This document shows positions 12,101-22,501 of a stretch of DNA of 64,000 bases, piece by piece (within the stretch, counting starts at the first letter, position 1; each line of letters begins with the position of its first letter). Origin of the DNA: Ciona intestinalis (taxonomy: Eukaryota; Chordata; Ascidiacea; Phlebobranchia; Cionidae). A program made the translations under genes and the position numbers. The notes beneath the pieces are model-generated. The model saw only the letters and a list, made by a program, of their open reading frames with translations. It ran no database searches and was not told where the DNA came from. The DNA is taken from positions 3,303,649-3,367,648 of the forward strand of contig NC_020177.2 in assembly GCF_000224145.3 (NCBI RefSeq), in the 5' to 3' direction.

Positions 12101-15100
12101 CGAAGAATGTAGCCACGACCTAAGTACAACCTTGGTTAATTAAAATAGCAGGGCACACGAAACATTCATATCGTGTAGTAAAATATGACCTCGTAGCTCG
12201 TAATATTTGACTGCTGGCGGTCTATGCGAATATAGAACCATAGGCCTACAATATAGAACCATAGGCCTATAGGCCTAGTTAACGAATAAATGTAATTTAT
12301 TTTACTTATTCGCATTACGAAGCAACGACAGTCGTTATAACAGAGCTGTTGCCCACTGCTGTGCTTTGTGAGGTAAACCGGTGTCGTAGTTCAATGGTTG
12401 AAGCTCGCCTGCCTCCACCTCAGAGGAAACAGATTCAAAAATCTACGTTGCTACCATTTTTGTGTATGGTTGTGCAAGACGACTAATTCTCTTCTATTCT
12501 TGTCCATGCCTTGTTCTAAAAGTGCTGCTCAAACTCTTACCCTCCAAATGTTCTAGTGTTGCTCCGTGTCTATCGTCAATCACGTCTCCAGAATTTTCCC
12601 CAACCCACGAGTTAAATTCAGGGTATGCAATATCCCCATATGGTGAAAATGACGTCCAGGTACAATATGTGAACGAATTGTTGGAGTCTTGGAACCGGCA
12701 ATCCAATTCGTGCGACTGATTTTTGACTGCAAATTAAAAAGTTGCATGTTTTTAATAGTTTGGAGCTTATAATGGGATTATTATTAAGTAGTAAACAAAG
12801 AACATTTACAGGAGTAGCAACCGTATTCCCGAGGCTCTAAAAGAGCGTATAATAGGCCGTCCTTAACTTTTAATGGATAATACAGACAGCTAACTATTAC
12901 TTGTTTATTCCAGGTAAAAGGCGCCAATTTCTTAAATTGCAGAAGAGGCCACGTTCATGATGACGTCATTCGTTTTGCAGAAATTAGGAAAATACGGTAT
13001 ACGCGCTAAAACACGATTAAGCTATACTTTCCATGGCAGGAGTGACAATAACGGCGACTATTAAAGTTAGCCAAAACTGCTGCCTATCGTTCATGCGTTT
13101 GTGAAACTGGCAAAATCAGGTGTCGTATTAATTTTACAAGCAAGCACTAACGTCTGCAGATGGCTGTTAAAGCAGTTAATTAAATCCAAAAGACATCCGC
13201 CACGCAAAAACATTAAACCGCAATGTATGTGTTTTTTGTTTTATTTTAATCGGTCGTTGTATAACCCCAAGATTTTGTATTTGCAAAGGCGCTAGCCATG
13301 TACTTGTCGCAAGCTGTTTCAAGTATAAAACTAACGTATATGTTCACTTCTAGTTAAAGTTTTAATAAACAGTCTCCATCACCGTAAACGACTATTCAGT
13401 TTGATTTCTCTTGAATTGCTGATAATGAGAGTATCAAACCATAATATGACGTCAATATTGGAAGCATCAAATGCTATTATGACGCAAATAATCAACGTGT
13501 GAATCGCTACTATGTCGTAACAAAGCATTATGTGTGATTGAGAAAAACATTACGAAAAATGATCATTGTTAAGTCAATCGAGGGCGTGATAACTGAGTAC
13601 GTTGAATTGAATTCGTTCCTTAACCCGGGGTAAAATATAGTTCTTTGTTTTATCGTATAGTATGGTGGGGGAAGATGGGACACCTTTTCATTCTGTTTTC
13701 TCGTCGCATTTGGTAGTAAACAAAGAACATTTAAAGAATATAAAACCGTATTTCCAAGACTCCTATAGGCCGTTGTAAAATGTTTAAAACCTGTTCAGGA
13801 CATTTGGATATCACGTGTTAAAGGTGTCCCATCTCCCCCCATCCTACTATAATAACATTTTATTATTTTGTTTAATAAAAAGTATAAATACTATTTGAAA
13901 AGAACAAGGCCATGAGGAGGACCCTTCGGCTGGAGCACTGATTGAGAGATTCTGTTTTAAATTAAGGTAATATAACAAGCTGGGCAAAAACAATATCTCG
14001 CTGTAAACAAAGTCTAACGATTGAGCATCACCCCGAGTCAGAGTGGTTGAATGCTGCAATCGATCAGAAGTTCTCCTTATACGGGTTATAGCTTTCTGTG
14101 GCAGAAAGGAATTCAATCGCCCACAAATCGCTTACCGGTTAAATTGCACTGGTCGTGTTTTAATTCAAGTGACATTTTGTCGATAGCGACCAAAGCTTTA
14201 GTTGGATAAGGGTGCACGAAATCCACGTTGTTGTAGCAGAGGTAACCTGTACAGCTTGCGTTCACGGGCGTGAAACCTTCTAACACGACCTGAAAAAAAA
14301 GGCATATATATTAGGGTGGGGAGGCGGGACACTTTTATCACATAATATTCAAGTATTCTGATTGTGTTTTAAACAATTTGCGATGGTCTATGCGAGTCAT
14401 GAGGATACGGTTTATAATCCTTTGAATGTTCTTTGTGTCCCAGCTTCTCCCGACCTATATTTAGATGTTTGTACAGTACTACGTGGCCATAATGCAAACT
14501 AACAAACAAGCATGACTTGTACATAATAATCAGTGTTCGCGATCAGGAGTCCTAAACAACGCTGCTTACGTACGAAGCTGATACGTACACGTTGTTATTG
14601 TTGTGTTTGTTAATACAACGATGTCGTCTTAACCGGTATTAAATACAGTCACAGCAGAAACAATAAATGACTTTTTGCTCGTTTGACCTCGTCAGCTTAT
14701 TTGACTACACGAAATGCGGTATGTCTCATGTGTAGGGGAACAAAAAGTTATTTCGTAATGATTCGCATGCCCTGACGTGTTCTATGTAATCTATTACATC
14801 AAAACGCAGTGCCCGGAAAGCTAAAATTACAAAAATTCCGAGTCATTTGCAATCACGAGTTATTAGGTCATCTTCGTCTATGCGTTATGTGCTTCCCAAC
14901 AAAACACATAGCGAATTATAAAATACCAGAAACGCATCAATTGGTAAGTCATCCGAACCCTATTAAAATCAAGTGCTGGCGTTGTGAGAGAACAAACTAT
15001 GTGGAAAAAGTTCCACGAAATGAGAGCGCCTACAGTACACAAGGCCTATCGGCCCATATGCTTGATTTCCTCAAGAGTTCTGCGAAATTATGGCCACTTC

Positions 15101-18100
15101 TCACAGTAACAGTGCCTGTATAGGCCTACAGTGGAAATCAGACCAATCGCGAAGTAGTCGTTCGGACTGCTTTGGGAAATCGTTAACAGGTGAAACTATT
15201 TGTGGAATTACCAGACTGTGCCACTAATGACCTGTGCTTTAAATTGTTATGAACAAATATAGATTTTTCCCATTTAAACTAGAATAATTGGCTACTTTTC
15301 CAGGCGGCTTTGTCGAATTTAACAAAGTCATTAACAAACAAAAGCCCAAACAATGTACATTCGTTCGAATAACTCCTTTCAGCAAAATTTAATAAGTTAT
15401 GTACAAACACTCATTGTTAAATGCCCATGTAACAGCACTGTACCAGTGTTTTTGAATTTGTAAGAAGCTAATGTAATAACACATTTTGTATGTTGTAACG
15501 TTTTCGCAAGAGTATTACTGGAGCATTAATGTGACATGCGTTACCCAAGCAAAACGTTTTTGAACCTTTAATGTGAAAAGCCCGCGCCCGGAACGTTGTA
15601 TTTATAACTGACAGTTATATGATGCTAATTGTAAAGTCATAAACAATAGTCAGTAAGTGTTTACTATGCTTATACTTCGTCTGGCTGCAAAATTTCTGTT
15701 GACTTCTGTTGTACAATACACATATAGACTGGATATAAGCGCATATTACATTCGATGTGAATGAAACACAGATTCTCTGGTCGGTTTCATTACAAACGTG
15801 AAAGCCTATATGTATAGTAGGGTTGGAGAAGATAGGACACCTTTAGCACATAATAAATAAACATCCTGAACCTGTTTTAAACAATTAACAATTTATATTT
15901 CTTTAATTTTCTGTGTTTATACAAACAAATGGGACAAGAAAATAGAACAAAAGGTCTTCCCCCACCCTACTGTATGATATGGTTTTTCATCTCAGAAGTT
16001 TCGGTTTAAAAATTAAAGCCATCTTTAGTCTTTATTCTCTAAGTAAGAAACAGGATATGCTATCATCCGAATATGATCCGTATATAGGTATAAATGAATA
16101 TATGTAACAAATTTATCCGTACGGGTTGAGCAACCACAGTAGTCATAACACGGGTGTTCTGTTTTAGACACGATATACCCCGTGTCCGCCTAAAAGTCAC
16201 CACATATGTAACAATTTGGATGACCATTTTTTTTAAAGGAGAGTAATGTCTTTAGAGAGAAAAAAATGTCATTAAAATAAACTTACGTGAAAAGTTTCGA
16301 AGTTGGTTGGTATCGCAAGTTGAAAAGACTCGAATTTCCAATGGATCGTCGTCTTCAAACCTTTGATCTCTAAAAGGTACTCCGATTGTGACGTCACAGT
16401 CCGAATATCGCGTATCGAGCGGATGACGTAGGCGCGTAAAAAGCTACCGTCGCATTTTATGGCGTACCACAGCGATAGGATTAAGTGACTTACTCCGCCT
16501 TGCATTTTGGGCGATATGACGTAAGCACGTTTGTCTACGTCATCAGGCGTCATCAGAAGAAACCACGTGGCATGGGGGTTCTGTGAAGGCGCCCCCTGCG
16601 ACATGCATGAGTCAGCTTCGGAGCGAACGAACTCCCCGTTGTCTATTTCGCCCACGTTCCACCACCTACAGTCTACTGATGTACTGTTGTGTATCTCGAC
16701 AGTGCAGACGTCTTTTTTGCCGAGGCCCACGTATGCAAAATAAGGTCGTGACGTGGGCGGTCGGGGGACTATGGCCAACATCTGGTACTTCACGCACCCG
16801 GTCTTTTGAACCCCACAGTGGCCGAGGAACCACCGAGTTCGATCTTCGAATTCGAGACGACGATAACTCGTAAAGATGAGTGACTAGATAAAAACTGCAT
16901 GTCTTCTGTATATCCATAATGACACTGGTCCTCTGACATCACAATGGGCTTGGTGACGTTGCCATCTACTAGAAACGCCCGCAGTTTTGAAGCAGAAGCG
17001 AAACTGCAAGACAGCTGCAGTGAACATACCTGGGGTGACAGCTTATATGGTGGAGACACAACGATTGAGCTAAAGCTGTGGATTTCCTTGGGTATGTATG
17101 TGAGACTCCGGTTCCAATCTGTGTGAAGTTAAAGACAGGTAAACCGAGTTCAAACTAGACATAAAAGCACGAGGTGTGTGAAACAGAACACCCGTGTAAT
17201 TGAGACTGTCCTTGCCCCACCATGGGAGTAAGAAATGCTACATGTATTCATAACCGAAAGCGCACTAACAAGAGTTACTACATACGATGCAATTGCTCTT
17301 TATCCTGCTGGACAAAAATGACTTTAAACCTTTACATTGTAACTATCGTTGCTCTATACCTTGTGATACGTTGTAAAATACCGTCCACGCACCCACTGTT
17401 TCAGAAACGCACCCTTCTGATACTTGGAGCGTCCCAGAACAGCTCACGTGACCGTTGGCTGTAGAATCTGTGATAGTGGAATATATATACATGGAATAAG
17501 ATAGGAAACCGAAACTCATATTTCCTAATCGTTTTTTTAACTATTAACAACGCTGTTTTAGAGTGGCGGGAATCGGTTGTTTAATTCTGTAAATATTTTT
17601 AGTTTATTACCAAGTGGGACGAGAAAGGATAATGAAAACATGTCCCATATTACCCCAGCCTACTATAGATAGGGAAAAAATTAAGGGGAATTGTGTATTT
17701 TGTTTATATGTATTGTTTATATAGGGAATTTTGGGATATATGTGTTTGTTTATATAGGGAATTTTGGGAAATAATCGGCTAAGGCCACAAAAATCTCAGG
17801 TGCCAAGGGGTGACACGATATAGGATCTCAACAGAGTATAATAAAACATAATGGGTTACTCGGTTTGTCTATGTAAACTCACCTATTGGGACCGTCTTAA
17901 AAACTTCGCACTCATCATTTGTTAAACTGGATGACATCGGGTGTTCTGACGACGTCATTACTATCACGATCACGATGGTAGCCGTGACCAGAGCGGCCAA
18001 CAAAATCAAGAACAAAAGTACATTTCTGGAGGGTAGTGACGTCATGAACGTTCTCCTGTTGGTCTGTGACGTAGTTCGTTTTCCCACGGATGATGACGTA

Positions 18101-18128
18101 GACAGCAGAGGTCGTCCGCTCACTGACT
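9110..18128 (-). CDS. Type II membrane protein with CUB-like and two MAM domains (both ends incomplete)
   Basis: Minus-strand exons: 17883-18128, 16798-17118, 16287-16675, 14136-14289, 12541-12726, 11986-12119 and 11629-11851. Three more, 10022-10207, 9467-9600 and 9110-9332, repeat the last three. All joins keep frame. The first exon has a basic stretch followed by one hydrophobic segment (LLFLILLAALVTATIVIVIV) with no cleavage-type sequence, so a signal anchor is likely. Exon 2 ends LRVIVVSNSK...GFKRP, like the end of a CUB domain. Exons 3-4 and 5-7 each read as a MAM domain: C-x-W start, a central SPK, a CVMSF-type core, and an IDDLLFYEC or AIDKMSLELK end. CUB and MAM adhesion modules behind a signal anchor recall enteropeptidase-type proteins, but no protease domain is visible. 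The upstream initiator exon and the exons after 9110 were not found. The 16676-16797 intron is the weakest join. Confidence 0.75.
9467..9600 (-). pseudogene. Left-copy MAM exon with altered frame
   Basis: Compared with the intact exon at 11986-12119, this copy carries two compensating single-base differences. They shift the frame for about a dozen codons and remove the SEHYLRSPK stretch typical of MAM domains. Outside that stretch the two copies are nearly identical. Either read quality next to the gap was low or this allele is damaged. Confidence 0.6.
9862..9945 (+). repeat. tRNA-derived SINE-like element (also at 12381-12464)
   Basis: Contains an A-box-like TAGTTCAATGG and, about 45 bp later, a weak B-box GATTCAAAAATC, in the order of a tRNA promoter. 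It is duplicated with its block. The tail is not clearly delimited. Confidence 0.4.
10302..10441 (+). mobile_element. MITE copy 2, degenerate (shorter form at 12779-12864)
   Basis: Holds the family core AGTAGTAAACAAAGAACATT and an AACCGTATTCCC segment. The 5' part seen here, including GGGGTAAGATGG, is missing from the right copy of the duplication. Confidence 0.6.
11258..11382. other. Assembly gap (125 N)
   Basis: A run of N between the two copies of the duplication. The left flank ends at TATAGTATG, which in the right copy is the first part of a MITE, so the missing sequence probably begins with that MITE. Confidence 0.99.
11383..13664. repeat. Right copy of the 2.3-2.4 kb duplication
   Basis: Its start, right after the N gap, matches 8857 in the left copy. 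It runs on into MITE copy 3, exactly where the left copy is cut by the gap. The MAM exon reading frame is clean here, so the gene model uses this copy. Confidence 0.9.
13656..13851 (+). mobile_element. MITE copy 3, full length
   Basis: About 196 bp with terminal inverted repeats TATAGTATGGTGGGGGAAGA and a matching end in CCATCCTACTATA. It lies in an intron of the MAM/CUB gene. One of the best-preserved copies in the window. Confidence 0.9.
14306..14460 (-). mobile_element. MITE copy 4, inverted orientation, internally shortened
   Basis: Both ends are recognisable (ATTAGGGTGGGG and CTTCTCCCGACCTATAT), but about 40 bp of the usual interior is missing. Lies just upstream of MAM exon 14136-14289 in gene sense. 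Confidence 0.8.
15813..15975 (-). mobile_element. MITE copy 5, inverted orientation
   Basis: Starts TATAGTAGGGTTGGAGAAGA and ends CCCCACCCTACTGTA. Lies in the intron between the two MAM-coding exon groups. Confidence 0.85.
16120..16190 (+). repeat. Second dispersed repeat family, copy a
   Basis: Carries the family string CATAACACGGGTGTTCTGTTT after a degenerate GAGCAACCACAGTAG. Related copies, in both orientations, lie near 17160, 25085, 26840, 37100, 41740, 44205 and 60415. Confidence 0.5.
17160..17245 (-). repeat. Second dispersed repeat family, copy b (inverted)
   Basis: Shows CACGAGGTGTGTGAAACAG, AACACCCGTGT and CCTTGCCCCACCATGG, the reverse complement of the common GGGGCAACG...ACACGGGTGTTCTGTTT pattern. 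Confidence 0.5.
17484..17666 (-). mobile_element. MITE copy 6, inverted orientation
   Basis: Ends in CCCCAGCCTACTATA and holds CCAAGTGGGACGAGAAAGGA inside. The 5' inverted repeat is diverged. Lies in the intron before the CUB-coding exon. Confidence 0.75.
17700..17775 (+). repeat. Short direct repeat of about 40 bp
   Basis: TGTTTATATAGGGAATTTT occurs twice, about 40 bp apart, preceded by a third partial TTTGTTTATATGTATTG. Confidence 0.7.
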
Positions 18129-21100
18129 CTGCAAAAATGAGAATTTAATGAAAACATTAGACGGATAATGTGCCTGGCAGTTGTCCTAAAGATGCGTCAC
18201 GTCTCGGGGTGCCTAAACTCGGCTGTGACGTCACAATTACAATACACGTGACAGAGCTAAGGCTCCAAGTGTTAATAAAAGATTTGATTGGCGATTGCTT
18301 AGAATTTTGGAGTAATCTCAACGCCTACGTACACAATCAACAGATTGACAAATACTGCTGGTGGTAACAATTGATTAAACCAGCAGTAAAATCACTATAG
18401 GGACATATGGGCGGTGTATTATTCGCACTTCTCTTTAGTATAGCTATCGGTTACAGTGTTGTTACACGAGCATATGCCGACAAACACAATATTCATTTCA
18501 CGCCACTTTCAAAGCCTAAGTAACTTAATACCCAATTATAAACTAAAGATACTGAAACGGAATTAACAAACCAAAACGACCTCTGCAATACAGGGTATAC
18601 TGCTACACGTAGTAATTGCTGCCTGTGGTTTTGAACAACACCCTGGGATTACCTCTGGTCGCTGTTTGCTGATGTGTTCCGTTAGTTATAAAGACGCTCG
18701 TCTGTAACTGTTGGTCTGCCATCTTGTTCAGGGTTTAACTAAGAATATGTCCATCAGTTTAGTGGAATTACTGCAGCACTTACATGCACGATTTTTCTGA
18801 AAAGCTAAAACAGAATGTTCCTTGAATACAACTTTTACCTTACTGTACCTCGACTACGCACTGAGTCCGCTTGAATTTTGCTGTCGCCTTGTAAAACGAT
18901 AAGCGTTGAATCACGCCTGCTCCCGAATAACTTCCTACCAAACAAAACAACCGCCTTCTGCGCGCTGTAGCTCGCACGGCGCCGACACATCAACTGAAAA
19001 AGTGGCGACGAGTTCTAGAACCAAGGGTGCAGCGTGCGCGTTGGGCTGGTACCTCATAAATGCGTGCGCCTTTCCCTTTGCCTGTGTTTACTATGCCGCG
19101 AGGTTAGATGGGGGCCTGTCAGGCTCTGACATTCGGCAGATTAAATAATTCTAATCAGCAATTGCAGAATCGATCGTCCCCAATGAAATAAAATCTATCT
19201 TTCGATTTGAAAACCGAGCATTCGCTATTTCGAATCGGCGGAAGCGTGTGTGTGACGTCACAGTCACCATGAATTGACCGGTGTTACGTCACATGGGTCA
19301 CCACACGAAAGATGACGTCACGAAGTGGGAGAAACTAGTGCGAACATTGTCTCACAAACTAATCGATTGCGAAACTCGCGAATGTTACGATTGTCGTGCT
19401 TTATGACGTCACAGCACAAGTCTAAGGGCGCACGGTCGTCGCTGTGGGAGCCATTTCTACGTGTGTCGCTTTTAATCAGGTCCTGCCCGTGGTAAAGTTA
19501 ACTACGAAAGTGGAAAATGCTGTAATCAACACAATATACGGGTGGCGACCCTGATGGGCCAGGTCGATGCAGAAATTATTCACAACTCAAGTGATTTGAT
19601 TGTGAATCGATTGATTTAGGTTTGAGTTGCTTCAATCGAATGGATGACGTGTGGACAAGTGCCAATTTACCCCATCTATTATTCAAAGGCGCACTGACGC
19701 TTGGACATCGCATCAATATATTTGAAAACAAAATCCGCTCACATGTACGGCCGAGTTGGCGCCTTAACAACGATTAAATGTGAACAGCGATCGCGCTAGT
19801 TGACGACATTATTGACACGGTTTCGCCGGGCCGCGATATTTGAACCTGACGTAACGCCCTTCTATAATTCATGCGTTGTCGGTGCTTCTAGTTGACCGGG
19901 CGGCACAGAGAAATAAAACGGCTTACCGCAAATCTATTGCTGGAAACAGATCCTATATATTATGCTGTATATCGTTTTTTACCTGAGCGCGTTTGGCGAT
20001 TGTAAAAAGCATTTGAAACGTAATGGGCCGGAAATCGGAGTTGGCTGCTAAGGTGTGCGCTGTGTTTGGTCTAACGGTGTTTTGCAAGCTGCTGCATTTG
20101 GCAGGAAACTGCATTACTCGACTTCGGAAGTGTTTGATTTCAAATCACGCTGCTAAGACGACTTGGAACGTTAAATGAAGCCAAACACGAAATGCAGGTA
20201 GCAGAAGTGCGTTCTACAATGTACATATCTAAACCCTACAAAACTCTACATTAGTAATACAAATGCCAAAAGAGACCAACTGTCTATCAGCCAAAAGATA
20301 GCGCCAGACGCAGGCATATTTCTCATTGACATCACCGTGCGGTAAATTTAGACATCAATTATGTCGTTAGACGGCGCCAGAGTTGGCGGGTATATAAAGT
20401 TCCAAATTCGCATTGTCTTTATGTTTATGCTTCGTCTTGTTTTAAAGTAGAAACTGTTTACACACCTACAGACAAAACAGGAACAACCTTGTAGTACAAC
20501 CGTATCCAGTTTTGTGATTTGACTGTTTACTATATTAATCAGTTAAACTAAAAGTTCCAAAGTACAAAAAATAACCGCAGTGGCAACGGTTTTATGCATT
20601 AAAATCGTGTGATTCGGTTAGAGTAATAAATTGGCACTAGTTCGTTTAAATTAGCTATTTAAAGACCGTATCACTACTGCCCACGCGGTAATCAAAGCGT
20701 TATATACCCAGTAATTGGCAGTCGCAGAATGCAGGATATGACGTAGGCAGCAGATAAACAAATAGAAATGATGTCATAGATTTCGCTTGAATTTAGTCGG
20801 ACATTATAGTATTGCTATCACTTGCAATGCGTTCCGGTAGACCAGTACAACATTCCAATACAGGGTATATTAGTATGCGTCGAAGGATAAAATATTAATT
20901 CCGTTTTGTTTTGGTTGTCTAGGGGTTAAGGTTAAGTTCAAGTTAGGCCTCAACGGATACCGTTAAGTTTTCTTCAGTGTTCGATGAGGCGTGACCGCCG
21001 TAAATGCGTCTTCTGTGCTCGGTAGACCGTAGCAAGTTGTGGTATCGCCAAGTTAGTACATATGCTCTGGGTATGCGTAGAACTGTGTTATTGTGTGGGT

Positions 21101-22501
21101 AGGGTGCGGTGAATAGGTTAATACGTGTTTATAGAACTGAGATACCATTCTGGCGTTGTAATATTACACGTTATTTATTAGGTTGTGTATTGATTTAGCT
21201 GGTGTCAGAATATTATGTGTTTGCCGTCTGGTTAAGTGATTTTAGCGCTATGAATAGGTTAAACAGATTTCTAATGCGATTCAGACGTGCATTTCTCGTT
21301 AGCGCGCGTACGTGACGTAATTATGGTTGCTTGTTGACGTGAATGGTCTGTGTGACGTCGTTCATTGTAGAACTGACACCAGGAAGCGTGCAACGCGTAT
21401 TCGAGACTTGACTCTGCCAAGTTTGGCTGTATGGAAGTTGTTAATGGATGCCCAGGACGTAATATACAATGGTCCTTTATTATAGCCTTAAAAAGAACAA
21501 TGCCTGTCTTCAGTACGCTTGTTATAGCCTGGGGATAGGCAATGTTGGATTATAAGCCACAGGAGTTCAGGCGAAAAGAAATTCTTAGGGAATCAATTTG
21601 TTTTGACAGGGATCTACATGTAACAGTGCTTTCTGTTTGTGTTTTCACGTTTAAAGCGACGCGCAGTTGGCTGTTCGATCGTAAAGCGATTTGTTTGACC
21701 ACTAAACTCAACAAAGGTCGTGATTTGCTGTCGAGCTGCTGTAACCTAGCGATTATTGTGACGTAATAAGCCATATTTGCAGATCTTTAAGCGCAGGATT
21801 CCGGGCGTCACGTGATGGGCGAGGAAAATGACTTCCTAAGTATAAGTTTAATAAAGGAATTATTTATAGGAGGTGTCAGGAAAGGGCAGCGGAAGGTCTA
21901 TTTCAACTACAGTTGTTATAACTTGGAACTGATTGACGTTAATGGCAGCCCGATTAGATTATACCGTGACTGATTAGGCGAAATTGAAGCACTTTCATAC
22001 ATGCAGCTGATGTGTTTTGCCGAGTGTTTATTGCGAGTTGACAGACAATTTATTCTATAGGATATGACAGGGTACGAAGAACTCCAAATGTTGTTTCCGC
22101 TGGTTTGAATGGGAATGGCTGTTTCGTTTACAGTCTGTTTACAGTACGCTTCTCTGACGTATGGCTACGCAAACAGGGCGTTGTTTGGTAGTTAATAAAC
22201 ATGGTAAACGAATGTTGTGACATCTAGGTCAGGATGTTTTTGAGCTTTGACTGACAGGATATTTTCTCCTGTCAATTTTTAATTCGGAAATGTGTTTCGC
22301 CGCCTTTCTTTCCTCATGGGGCTACCTCAAAGGGGATTGTATTAATACACGACAAATACTCGAAGCTTACACGGCTGTGATGTAACCCTGCTGTCTATTT
22401 AGGGACAGTGACGAAAATATAACGTAGGTCTGGTCGTCTGGATTGCCACACCGTACACACAGCTTGAACGAGAAACAACGAAGAGATAATCAACTGCTGC
22501 A
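18129..22501. promoter_or_regulatory. Divergent intergenic region between the MAM/CUB gene and FHL, rich in CRE-like palindromes
   Basis: No exon was recognised. The stretch 18220-19420 is GC-richer than the surroundings and holds exact TGACGTCA at 18226, 19253, 19313 and 19404, plus near matches, beside GTTACGTCAC. Because the two genes point away from each other, it probably contains both promoters. The initiator exon of the MAM/CUB gene may also be here. Confidence 0.45.

Noticed and set aside
18906-19148. 80-codon plus-strand open frame in the GC-rich intergenic block
   Set aside because: No domain or splice context. GC-rich DNA lacks stops by composition.
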